From Chitinophagales bacterium (GTDB lineage: Bacteria; Bacteroidota; Bacteroidia; Chitinophagales; JANQFB01), in contig JANQFB010000498.1 of NCBI GenBank assembly GCA_028278085.1, positions 1 through 37,473 on the forward strand: a stretch of DNA of 37,473 bases. The letters are read 5' to 3'. The notes beneath the pieces were generated by a model, which was given only the letters and a program-made list of their open reading frames with translations, did not search any database and was not told the origin of the DNA. The position numbers and the translations under genes were made by a program. This document shows, in pieces, positions 24,267 through 32,108 of this stretch; position 1 is the stretch's first letter, and each line of letters opens with the position of its first letter.

Positions 24267-25268
24267 CTATTGCTTTGCTTTTGATTTCGGCTTGGTGATC
24301 CTGATCTTCATATCCGAAGGCAATGTTCCCAAATCCTCGAACTCCATCCGTTGGCTGTCATTTCCACTTCCGACCGTGAGCGTATATCGGTATTTATCCT
24401 CACCGTCCAGTCTGGTAATCTGGAGGATGGAGTCCTCATCATTGACATTGAACGGAACCAAGCTGAACCCTGCCAATGGGGATTGCTTATCCTTTTCTTG
24501 CAGCAAATGCCAGTCAGCCTTTCCAGACTCACTGGAATCGATCTGGAAAATGACCTTTGCTGTAATTTCATTTATGGGCAAATATTCTTCTTCGCACTTA
24601 ATATATACATTTGTCAGTGAACCGTGAAAATCGAAAACCTTTGGCTGGAGGGTCTGGATGTCAACTTCCTCTCCGTCAACACTCCAGAAATCTCTGAATA
24701 TGGCAGAGCGATGCATTTTTATGTATTGTTCAACTTGTGGTTGGATAATGCTTTCAGCCAACTTGGGAGTAGGGACTTTAATCTTTTCAGGGCCATAATA
24801 TAAATTGGCTTCATCCACCTTATCAGATTTTGGTTCTTCATCCAGATGAAAAATGTATCCGGCTATTTTATACCAATTGTGGAATGCAATGAACTTTTCG
24901 AACTTGGGCTGTTGGGCGGTGAGAATATTATACAGGTCGATATTCCATGCATTCGCTTTTTTGATGGCTCCTTGCTGGTACTTGCCGGTAGTGACAAAAC
25001 AACCTTTGATGCCCTGGTTTTTGATCTTATCCTGAAACACTACTATATCTGCCTTTTTTACCGGGTGCTTCCAGTTCTTGCATTCAAAGGCATATTTCAG
25101 CTTTTTTCGGTTGATGGTAACCTCCACCAAAATATCGATCTCGCACCGGCAGCCTTCGGTATCTATAATAAATGCTCTTTGCGTAATGGTAGTATCCGGG
25201 TAATCTGACAGGAGCTGCTCGATCTCTGCAACCACCATTTCCAGTATTTTTCCTTTATCTTTTGCCAT
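24267..25268 (-). CDS. Mrr-like PD-(D/E)XK nuclease
   Basis: This 333-residue protein has a restriction-endonuclease-like core in the first 115 residues, with Glu16, Asp45 in CEIDILVEV, the Glu62-Cys-Lys64 pair in YAFECKNW, and Gln79 in VVFQDKI. All fit the Mrr/archaeal Holliday-junction-resolvase type. The C-terminal 200 residues are of unknown fold. There is no membrane segment or signal peptide. The gene is 42 nt downstream of the SH3 membrane protein and 31 nt upstream of the trypsin-like gene. It is predicted to cut DNA; specificity and trigger are unknown. Confidence 0.85.
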   Translation of the reverse strand: MAKDKGKILEMVVAEIEQLLSDYPDTTITQRAFIIDTEGCRCEIDILVEVTINRKKLKYAFECKNWKHPVKKADIVVFQDKIKNQGIKGCFVTTGKYQQGAIKKANAWNIDLYNILTAQQPKFEKFIAFHNWYKIAGYIFHLDEEPKSDKVDEANLYYGPEKIKVPTPKLAESIIQPQVEQYIKMHRSAIFRDFWSVDGEEVDIQTLQPKVFDFHGSLTNVYIKCEEEYLPINEITAKVIFQIDSSESGKADWHLLQEKDKQSPLAGFSLVPFNVNDEDSILQITRLDGEDKYRYTLTVGSGNDSQRMEFEDLGTLPSDMKIRITKPKSKAKQ

Positions 25269-25310
25269 TTATCTGATTGCCGGTAACATGAATTATTAAA
25301 ATGGTTTAGT

Positions 25311-25685
25311 TTAGTCTATTCTCTTAATCAGACCACCCCAGGCCCATCCGATTTCCTTTCCAAATTTGACTTTATACCAATTAGCCGTTTGGCCTGTTAT
25401 GGTTTGTTCCGGGCCATCTTCTGCAAGCACCTCAACATAACCACCGGATGGGATGGATAAAAGTATTGCTGCGGTATCATTCGGTTCTGTTCTTAACCGC
25501 AAACCATGCTCTGCCGTCACATAAGCATTGGTGTCAGGAGGACGGGAGGGAGACTTATCCGTATTGCCCTTACCCTGAGAACTGTAAATCAACAAGAGGA
25601 CAAGTAAAATGTCCACAGCAAACATTGTCCACTTTACCTTTTTCCATGCGTCAACAGAAGCCCATACAGATCTGGTGGATGTCAT
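25311..25685 (-). CDS. Single-pass membrane protein with bacterial SH3 domain
   Basis: The start is placed at 25685 (MTSTRSVWASVDAWKK), as this leaves 8 nt after the upstream gene; the open frame runs further up, overlapping that gene. The 124-residue product has a membrane helix (about 20-35) and, after a linker, an SH3b domain (about 55-122: YVTAEHGLRLRTEPND, then NWYKVKFGKEIGWAWGGLI). The segment before the helix, ASVDAWKKVKW, is almost the same as ASVDKWRHIKW in the gene upstream. SH3b domains often bind peptides or cell-wall parts. It belongs to the five-gene operon of the island. Confidence 0.82.
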   Translation of the reverse strand: MTSTRSVWASVDAWKKVKWTMFAVDILLVLLLIYSSQGKGNTDKSPSRPPDTNAYVTAEHGLRLRTEPNDTAAILLSIPSGGYVEVLAEDGPEQTITGQTANWYKVKFGKEIGWAWGGLIKRID

Positions 25686-25693
25686 CGTACAAA

Positions 25694-25933
25694 TCAGTTG
25701 AAAATATTGTAAAGCAATATGATGCCAATTACCAAATAATAAAATGACCACTTGATATGTCGCCACTTATCGACACTGGCTGCACAAGATTCGCACAGCG
25801 ACCGAACTCCATAATTGGTTCTTGTGCTTGAACCGGAGGATCGTTTGCTTGTCCAGGAACTAACTGAATAACCCGTTTGCACTGTTCGTCTGAAAGTAGC
25901 CCCGGAACAACCGCATTTATAACAGGTAGCCAT
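25694..25933 (-). CDS. Small zinc-ribbon membrane protein
   Basis: This 79-residue protein has a zinc-ribbon-like pair of Cys motifs (CYKCGC near the start, then CESC at about residue 47) separated by a Ser/Thr-rich loop. It ends with a single membrane helix (about 60-78). It lies 8 nt upstream of the SH3 protein start and shares its ASVDxWxxxKW segment just before the helix. Together these make chance occurrence unlikely, so it is probably a real gene and the first in the operon. Function unknown; a membrane-bound sensor is possible. Confidence 0.68.
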   Translation of the reverse strand: MATCYKCGCSGATFRRTVQTGYSVSSWTSKRSSGSSTRTNYGVRSLCESCAASVDKWRHIKWSFYYLVIGIILLYNIFN

Positions 25934-25986
25934 AAAATTATTCTATTTACCCACGCACTGATGCCCGAAATTAAGAAAAACATGCA

Positions 25987-26015
25987 TTTGAATATCGGTG
26001 CCTTGCGTAATTTTG
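25987..26015 (+). promoter_or_regulatory. Candidate promoter of the plus-strand island operon
   Basis: TTTG at 25987-25990 and TAATTTTG at 26008-26015 fit the Bacteroidota -33/-7 elements, separated by 17 nt. They lie in the divergent gap between the two island operons and point at the gene starting at 26038 or 26083. Confidence 0.5.
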
Positions 26016-26082
26016 CATATATATATTTTATTATAAAATGAAATATGATAGGGAGTGTTTTGTAAATTTATGCAGCACATCG

Positions 26083-26664
26083 ATGATGAATTTTAAAGAA
26101 CTCATAAATATCTTGCTCCCCATTATGACCTTTGTACTTGGTTATGGTCTTAGCTTTTTTGACAAGCAAAGAGAACTCAACAGGAAAAAGCGAAATATCA
26201 AGGCTATGATCTTCAAAGAAATGAAGGAGAATTTCAGGTATTTGAATGGAGTTATGAAGAAGGGTGAAAATGATATCGGTCACCCTGACTTTGTTGCTGA
26301 TTTTTGTTTAAAGATTTCCTGTGAGGTCTATGACAACTACCTGGATCGGATGAATGAACTTAATAAACAGGAAATTGAATCAATATACGATACTTACGTT
26401 GCTTTGAAAGAAGCAAAATCTTCAAGCGAAATCTACATTCAAGAAAAAAGTGAGTTGAATGAATTATCCAATATTGAAAGGATTGCACTTTTAAATCTGA
26501 ACATCAGTTCTTCTGCTATGAATGCCTATGCAAAACTGGAATCAACTATATCTTTATTTAATGGCGGTCATGAGTTCTTAAATGAAATGAATAATGATAG
26601 AGGGAAAGCCCTCGAATTACTGAAAGAAGCTGAACAATATTTTGGAAAGGATGATCAAGATTGA
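26083..26664 (+). CDS. Hypothetical protein with N-terminal membrane helix
   Basis: The start is placed at 26083, directly before the membrane helix (MMNFKELINILLPIMTFVLGYGLSFF). An earlier in-frame ATG at 26038 adds 15 residues and is also possible. The 193-residue product has one membrane helix and then a long, charged helical cytoplasmic part (LNRKKRNIKAMIFKEMKENFRYLN and onward). It is the first gene of the three-gene plus-strand operon of the island (94 and 22 nt gaps). No family was recognised; small helical membrane anchors like this often accompany nuclease-based defence genes, but that is context only. Confidence 0.72.
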   Translation: MMNFKELINILLPIMTFVLGYGLSFFDKQRELNRKKRNIKAMIFKEMKENFRYLNGVMKKGENDIGHPDFVADFCLKISCEVYDNYLDRMNELNKQEIESIYDTYVALKEAKSSSEIYIQEKSELNELSNIERIALLNLNISSSAMNAYAKLESTISLFNGGHEFLNEMNNDRGKALELLKEAEQYFGKDDQD

Positions 26665-26758
26665 GGGGTAATGTAACTGTGTTCTTCAATTGCATTTTGC
26701 TTGAACGCTGGCCAAATTTAGTTATGCCCATTTTCAACCTTGTCTCAAAAAAAATTAA

Positions 26759-29656
26759 ATGAGTTTCCAATACGAACCCTTGAATGAAGGTACAGAATTC
26801 GAAGAATTAATTACTGATCTGTTCAACAAAATTCATAATACCACTTCATTCCAAAGGTATAAACCGTCTGGTCGTGAACCTCAATTTGGAATCGATGTTT
26901 TCTCAACAGAAGAAAATATTTGTACGGTTATTCAATGTAAAAAACGTAGCCTATATGATACCAACCAGGATAACAAGTTGGCTAATGAATTATATAACAC
27001 TTTACTCGATTGTTTAGAAGAAGCTAAAAATCTGCCCTTCTCTTTTAAACGATTTATCTTGGCTGCCACTACCAAGAAATATGGCAAGGTTCAAGATTTG
27101 GCAGCGAAATTATCAGAAGAAACAGAATACCAGGTGGAGTATTGGAGTTGGGACGATATACAAGCTCAAATTCATAAATTTCCCAAACTTCGAAGTGCCT
27201 ATTACCCACATCTGTTAGAAAATGAAGAGGAGGAAATAAAGGAAGAAAAATTGCCAAAAGAAATCGAATACCATTTTGAGTTGGTTACAGAAAATATAGA
27301 TGAAGGAAAGTATAGTAAGGCAGAAAAAGCCATTGAAAAGATCAGAGAACTTTCAGTATCACTTGAATGTCAATTAGGGATTATATTAGCTGATTTCTGT
27401 AGTGGGGTTGTGATCGACAAAAGAGACCATAATCATAAAGAAGGTATTCTAATTTATCAAAAATGCCTTGAGGAATTTCAAAAACTGGATTCAAAAAAAT
27501 GGATCGCCCGAACATTAAAAGTACTCGGATCTACCGAATTAGAACGGGATAATTTTCAAGAAGCTGAAACCTATATAGCAAGAGCAATAGAGTTTGCGGA
27601 AGCCTACAAATTTAAGCAAGTCCACGCTGAATCTTTGCATCAACTTGGCTGGGTAAGATTTAGAAATGGTGATAATAATACTGCGTTAGCATTTTATGCC
27701 CAATCTCTTGATTATTACCTTAGTGAATATCAAAAAAACGAGCAAAAGGACGACAGGGACATAATATGGGGGCTTGCTGCCTGCTATCACCATATTGGTT
27801 TAGCACATAAAGTACTGCATAATTATGTTGAGGTCGAAACCAACTTTAAAAAAGCTATTTTCTGGTATGAAAAAATTGGATTTATACCGGATCAGGCTAA
27901 AATGAAATTCCTATATGCACAGTTTAAATATGACGTGGGACAGTTTGAGGATGGAAACAAATTGATGAATGCAGCAAAAGAACTTTATAATAAAACCGAT
28001 GATTTACATGGTGTTTATCAATGTATGGATTTACAGGCAAGAGAGTTATATACAAAGGGTGAAAAAGAGGCTGCCTTCATTGCGTTTAACGAAACATTTG
28101 AATTTATAAACCAACATTCTCTTGAACAAGAATTAGGACGCTATCTTTTAAAGATCGGCACCTTGAACCTCCAGAATGGAGATGAAAATGAATCAAAAGC
28201 ATATTTTTTACAGGCAGATGAATATTATAAAAAGTTAAATGATAGAGAAGGACAAGCCCAAACATTGTGGGATTTAGCCAAATGGGAAGAACGATTTGGT
28301 AGTAAAGAAAATGGTGAAAAATCCATTCTAAGGGGAATACAGATATTAGAAAATGAATTGGTTGAAATTGAATGGATACCTAAAAAAGCCTACCTTCTCC
28401 TCCAGATCGGTTATTCCTACCTGGAGTTAAAGAACCATCACGAGGCAATGTATAACTTCGAAAAGGCCAAAAAAATATATGAGGAACTTGAAGACATATC
28501 TATGGTTGCGAAAACCATTGCCTTAATCATAAATGTCCACATTTCGAATGGAAATAAAATTGAAGAAGTAAGATTGTTAAAGGAATTGAAGAGCCTTGTA
28601 AATGGTACAAATATCTACGATCTGATTTCAAATGTTGGATTCAAGTTAGGAATTTTTGAATGGAATGCTGGTAATTATCATATTGCAAAAACCTTCCTTG
28701 ATGAAGCTCTATACTTGGCAAAAAAACACTACTTGCCATTTAAAGACAAAATAGAAAGCGAGTGCCGAGCGCTGGAAAATTATCTCGAAACCCTGAATCC
28801 CCCTGAGTTTGGATATGATGAGTTAGTTGATGATTTGTACGACCTCATTAACTTTTATCCAGAAGCTAAAGACAGTTTGATACGGTTCTGGATATCCGGA
28901 CGATGGCCAGAGCTTTTTGCTAATATCCGTTTAAAAGCAGGTCTGAAATTTTTCGTTGTAGTTAGTGACCTTGAAAGATTTATTGAATTATCAGAACAAC
29001 TTCTGCCATATTCTGACTTAACATTGTTAGTCATATCAGATGACTATTCTGACGGTGGAATTGATGTTGTTCCATTTCCAGTAGAAAAAGAAGTTTATGG
29101 CCATTACATGGTCTCAAGTTCGTTAACAGAATCAGACACGACAAAGAGAAAAGCAAGATTACTGACCGGTTGGACACCAGGTTTCCCTACACAAATACAT
29201 GCGCTAATAAACAGTCATAACTTTTCAGAACTCAAAGCTAAAAAGATATTTTTCCTGCCTTTAAACAGAACGCTTTTTGAAAATAAATTGCTTTTGGATT
29301 TGAAACAATGTCAGGATTTGAATACTATTCCGGTTTATTGGGATAAAATAGATTTATCGAAAGATATTGAAATGGTTACGGTTGCAGAGGAACAACTGCC
29401 CATCATCAATGAATCAGATTTTAATATCGCCCGTAAAGAGATAAGATTGGTTAAAGAATGTTTAATGGATTTAATTGCCATTCCTGATAAATCTGCTGTT
29501 ACAAAAAAATTAAATAATTTACACAACGCCTTGGAGGATTTGAATGACATAACAAGGTCAAGTAAAGTATTGAATTTTCATGTCGTTGTTCTCAACCGTA
29601 AATTTAATCTGGAAGATAAAATATACGTAGCATTGGTAATAAAAAAAGTAAATTAA
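26759..29656 (+). CDS. PD-(D/E)XK nuclease fused to TPR array (965 aa)
   Basis: This is the largest protein of the island. Residues about 10-150 form a restriction-endonuclease-like domain: EFEELITDLF with Glu15, Asp46 in QFGIDVFS, and Gln59/Lys61 in TVIQCKKR. Residues about 170-690 form a long helical repeat array of TPR type (for example ELERDNFQEAETYIARAIEFAEA-like units, LNLQNGDENESKAYFLQADEYY-like units). The last 270 residues (about 695-965) are a mixed alpha/beta region of unknown kind. The TPR array would sense a partner and license the nuclease. It lies 94 nt after the membrane-protein gene and 22 nt before the next nuclease. Confidence 0.82.
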   Translation: MSFQYEPLNEGTEFEELITDLFNKIHNTTSFQRYKPSGREPQFGIDVFSTEENICTVIQCKKRSLYDTNQDNKLANELYNTLLDCLEEAKNLPFSFKRFILAATTKKYGKVQDLAAKLSEETEYQVEYWSWDDIQAQIHKFPKLRSAYYPHLLENEEEEIKEEKLPKEIEYHFELVTENIDEGKYSKAEKAIEKIRELSVSLECQLGIILADFCSGVVIDKRDHNHKEGILIYQKCLEEFQKLDSKKWIARTLKVLGSTELERDNFQEAETYIARAIEFAEAYKFKQVHAESLHQLGWVRFRNGDNNTALAFYAQSLDYYLSEYQKNEQKDDRDIIWGLAACYHHIGLAHKVLHNYVEVETNFKKAIFWYEKIGFIPDQAKMKFLYAQFKYDVGQFEDGNKLMNAAKELYNKTDDLHGVYQCMDLQARELYTKGEKEAAFIAFNETFEFINQHSLEQELGRYLLKIGTLNLQNGDENESKAYFLQADEYYKKLNDREGQAQTLWDLAKWEERFGSKENGEKSILRGIQILENELVEIEWIPKKAYLLLQIGYSYLELKNHHEAMYNFEKAKKIYEELEDISMVAKTIALIINVHISNGNKIEEVRLLKELKSLVNGTNIYDLISNVGFKLGIFEWNAGNYHIAKTFLDEALYLAKKHYLPFKDKIESECRALENYLETLNPPEFGYDELVDDLYDLINFYPEAKDSLIRFWISGRWPELFANIRLKAGLKFFVVVSDLERFIELSEQLLPYSDLTLLVISDDYSDGGIDVVPFPVEKEVYGHYMVSSSLTESDTTKRKARLLTGWTPGFPTQIHALINSHNFSELKAKKIFFLPLNRTLFENKLLLDLKQCQDLNTIPVYWDKIDLSKDIEMVTVAEEQLPIINESDFNIARKEIRLVKECLMDLIAIPDKSAVTKKLNNLHNALEDLNDITRSSKVLNFHVVVLNRKFNLEDKIYVALVIKKVN

Positions 29657-29678
29657 CCAATAAAATATTTGAAGCGTA

Positions 29679-30641
29679 ATGATTGAGATATTCAAGGATG
29701 ACTTTCATACCATCTTAAGGCAAGAAATTGGATATCATTCGTGGGTGAAGAAATCCCCCTATGAACTTCGCAGATTGCTATATGTTGATGAACTAAAAAT
29801 CCACCATTGTGAAATACCTCACAAGCATTTAATCAGGAATGTATTGAATGATATAGTCTGCCCCAATGAAATGATTGATATTTTTTTCAAAGCGATGATA
29901 CGGGCAGAAACAAGGTTTTCAACACGCTTCGTTCCTCAAAAAAGTCATGAGGAAAGATTGACAGGTAACTTGGTGTCTGAAATGGGTGGAGCATTGGAGT
30001 TGGTAAAGCCAATTTTCAGGGAGAAATCTTTACAAATATATGGTCAGGAAAAAGAAGTTGATTTCTTTTATATGGACTTGTCAAGGGGCGGGAAACTTGA
30101 GAAAAAAACAGGAGCAGACCTTGCTTTGGGAATAATTGTTGACCTGCCTGATTTTCCACCTATCATGAAAACTTTTATTTTTCAGGCAAAGAAAATAAAT
30201 CAGTCTACTCAAATTGATGTTAACCAATTGAATACACTCAAAAAGTTCCAACCACAAAGTTCTGCCTATCTGTTTTATGACATGGGATTAAATAGCCTAA
30301 GCAGCCCAATGGTACTGCAGCCAACTAATTATGATTTTAATAAGAAATATGAAGAAGCTACGAACAATGATAATGCTACCTTCAATATTCAATTTGAGAA
30401 CGTGATGAATGGAATGCCTCTTTCGGCATTTCTTTGTTTTCCATTGTTGGAGAATGACGGTTTAGGTAGTAAGCATACAAAAATTGAATATTTGCTTGAT
30501 AATTTTGATATGGTATTTGAAGATGGGATTAGTACTGGAGAAAGAACCTTTTCGGGCTTATTGGGACTAATAAGCATTGGCAGAAAAATTAATTATATTC
30601 CGATCCAGAACAACGAAGGATATAATATTCAACTTGAATAA
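29679..30641 (+). CDS. Putative PD-(D/E)XK nuclease, last gene of the plus-strand island operon
   Basis: This 320-residue protein has a nuclease-like core near its middle: Glu101 in LVSEMGG, Asp147 in TGADLALGIIVDL and Gln169/Lys171 in IFQAKKIN. These follow the E...D...QxK layout of PD-(D/E)XK enzymes. The N-terminal 100 residues are helical and the C-terminal 140 of unknown fold. It starts 22 nt after the nuclease-TPR gene, so they are likely co-translated and act together. It is the third PD-(D/E)XK candidate on the island. Nuclease assignment is moderately certain; the target is unknown. Confidence 0.75.
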   Translation: MIEIFKDDFHTILRQEIGYHSWVKKSPYELRRLLYVDELKIHHCEIPHKHLIRNVLNDIVCPNEMIDIFFKAMIRAETRFSTRFVPQKSHEERLTGNLVSEMGGALELVKPIFREKSLQIYGQEKEVDFFYMDLSRGGKLEKKTGADLALGIIVDLPDFPPIMKTFIFQAKKINQSTQIDVNQLNTLKKFQPQSSAYLFYDMGLNSLSSPMVLQPTNYDFNKKYEEATNNDNATFNIQFENVMNGMPLSAFLCFPLLENDGLGSKHTKIEYLLDNFDMVFEDGISTGERTFSGLLGLISIGRKINYIPIQNNEGYNIQLE

Positions 30642-30994
30642 TGATTGAAATATTAGTTCAAAACTGACAACTGGCCGCTTCAATATTCAACTGATGCGTT
30701 TTGAATTGCTGTACAACGCTGGTTTTGTGTGTCAATGATGTTTTAACTGAACTATCCCGATTTTGGCTAATCATTGAGGAGGTGTATATTTCCGTAATAA
30801 ATTGACAAAACTAAACTGGGTGCATTTTACTATGATTTTATAGTACTGAATCGTTTTGGTAAAACATAGGTAAAACATTTGGGTGCAGCATGGGGATTTA
30901 TGAGATAACCATGAATACTTAGCATTTTCCAAAAATCCCCAAAACACGCCCTCATAGCCCTTTATGAGCACTTATGGAACACCCCCATACAACT
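30642..30994. other. 353-bp right end of the island
   Basis: No gene was found between the last nuclease gene and the right core site. It holds the right tandem 11-bp repeat (30858-30879) and AT-rich DNA. A 66-codon minus-strand open frame (30771-30971) runs across the arm repeats and has no recognisable features. There is no trace of an integrase. Confidence 0.5.
30858..30879 (+). repeat. Right tandem 11-bp repeat, candidate integrase arm site
   Basis: GGTAAAACATA (30858-30868) and GGTAAAACATT (30869-30879) differ from the left pair (21962-21983) by a single base. They lie 115 bp inside the right core site, compared with 80 bp on the left. Sharing between both ends is the main evidence for a role in recombination. 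Confidence 0.55.
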
Positions 30995-31046
30995 TTGAGG
31001 GCCATGTGTGCGTTAGCACGTGCGGGTTCGACTCCCGCTCTGGGCA
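30995..31046 (+). pseudogene. Right core site (attR) and 3' half of the split native tRNA-Leu(GAG)
   Basis: Starting with the loop TTGAGGG (30995-31001, identical to 21875-21881), the fragment continues with CCATG (31002-31006), a long variable arm with its own stem (GTGC-GTTA-GCAC), the T arm GCGGG/CCCGC with TTCGACT, the acceptor strand TCTGGGC and discriminator A at 31046. CCATG pairs with CATGG and TCTGGGC with GCCCAGA of the 5' half at 21843-21881. No promoter or 5' half is adjacent, so it is not functional as a tRNA. Confidence 0.88.
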
Positions 31047-31051
31047 CTGAT

Positions 31052-31090
31052 AAAAGGAGTGATTTTCATTCGAAAATCACCCCTTTTTTA
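31052..31090 (+). terminator. Native tRNA-Leu terminator, probably bidirectional
   Basis: GGAGTGATTTTC (31056-31067) pairs with GAAAATCACCCC (31072-31083) with one mismatch and a short loop, followed by T's; an A-run precedes it, so it also reads as a terminator on the other strand. It would end the minus-strand HerA-NurA operon whose last gene stops at 31218. It matches the hairpin behind the island's tRNA (22098-22137) in position and sequence type. Confidence 0.8.
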
Positions 31091-31217
31091 TTTTAGACCC
31101 GCCATTCCTTTGGGCATGTGGGAAAACTTTCTGTCTAATACAGGAAAAAGTAATCCGGCATATAATATTAATTTATCAATGTTGTATTTTCCAAAACCAA
31201 AATGAAGGTCACTCCGT

Positions 31218-32108
31218 TTAACTCTTAATACAAAATGCCGTAACTGCCTCTCTAATCTGCAGATCAGATTTTGCATCCAAGTAAATAAAATTCTTCCGGA
31301 CAAATTTGCTATTTTCATGTGCAATTGTTTCCAAAAGTTTCTGTAGATCTGATGTCAGGTGAACAATTGATTTATCGGAGAATATTAAGGATAAAACCTT
31401 TGTAAGTTTAGAGTTGCTGATTTTCTCATCTTGTATTATTTCAATCCAATATTTATAATTTCCGGGATTCCTAAAGATATTATTTGATTTAAGTGGCAAA
31501 TCATTACGATGTCGCATTAAGCTTTCAACTTCATGGCTGGCCGCCTTTTTTTCCAGAACTTTGGATACATCAGAATACCTCTTCTTAAAAAAGCCATGTT
31601 CGTTAAGGAAATTGAAGCAGTTTTCCATCACTGTTGTCCATCCGTCCAGAAAATCCTCATTTTTTAAATCCATTGCGGTTTCCTTTGAAAAGCATCTCGC
31701 TCCTAACAATGCAAGCAGAGCCAATTTGTCCTTGTCATCAAGTGGTTTCGTGGTTGTTGAAAAACTGAAATATTTTCCTTCTATCAACTCCAGTAGGTCT
31801 TTCTCAATAAATCCATACATTAGTTTTTCAGCTTCCCAAATTCCTTTTGCTGTAAGTATCATATCACGTTGACTGTCGCTTGATATAACTGATATCATTC
31901 CATCATCTATTAATGCTTCAACTTCGGATGCATCAAAATCAACAGGATTTATGCTGGATTCATCAATTATGAGTTTACGATCTTTTTCTTTCATCAATAT
32001 TAATGTCCAAAGAACTGATGAGTTAACTACTTTCCTTTTATTTCGAATTATCGAATGCTCCAGTTTCTTATAATAATCCCTAATTATTTTTCCCCTTGAT
32101 TCCACCAT
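31218..32108 (-). CDS. Unknown protein, last gene of the HerA-NurA operon
   Basis: This 296-residue protein starts directly after the stop of the SMC-like ATPase (32109), so it is translated from the same message. The N-terminal 90 residues look like a winged helix (SSVLWTLILMKEKDRKLIID, then ALIDDGMISVISSDSQRDMILTAKGIWEAE), and the remainder is helical and charged. There is no signal peptide or catalytic motif. A substrate-recognition or regulatory subunit for the ATPase is inferred from the tight coupling. No family was recognised. Confidence 0.75.
   Translation of the reverse strand: MVESRGKIIRDYYKKLEHSIIRNKRKVVNSSVLWTLILMKEKDRKLIIDESSINPVDFDASEVEALIDDGMISVISSDSQRDMILTAKGIWEAEKLMYGFIEKDLLELIEGKYFSFSTTTKPLDDKDKLALLALLGARCFSKETAMDLKNEDFLDGWTTVMENCFNFLNEHGFFKKRYSDVSKVLEKKAASHEVESLMRHRNDLPLKSNNIFRNPGNYKYWIEIIQDEKISNSKLTKVLSLIFSDKSIVHLTSDLQKLLETIAHENSKFVRKNFIYLDAKSDLQIREAVTAFCIKS

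Larger units (their letters stand above)
21875..31001. mobile_element. 9.1-kb genomic island inserted in the anticodon loop of tRNA-Leu(GAG)
   Basis: The island is bounded by identical 7-bp copies of TTGAGGG (21875-21881 and 30995-31001), which equal the anticodon loop of tRNA-Leu(GAG), a known crossover position for tyrosine recombinases. Outside the repeats lie the two halves of the native tRNA. Inside lie a complete substitute tRNA-Leu(GAG) with terminator, tandem 11-bp repeats near both ends and two divergent operons of nuclease, protease and membrane-protein genes. The cargo is visibly AT-richer than dapD or the SulP gene. No integrase, transposase or replication gene is present, so the element is either decayed or moved by a recombinase acting in trans. 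Confidence 0.82.

Noticed and set aside
30771-30971. Minus-strand 66-codon open frame at the right end of the island
   Set aside because: It overlaps the arm-site repeats and ends close to the core site; composition is not protein-like, and it is not an integrase piece.
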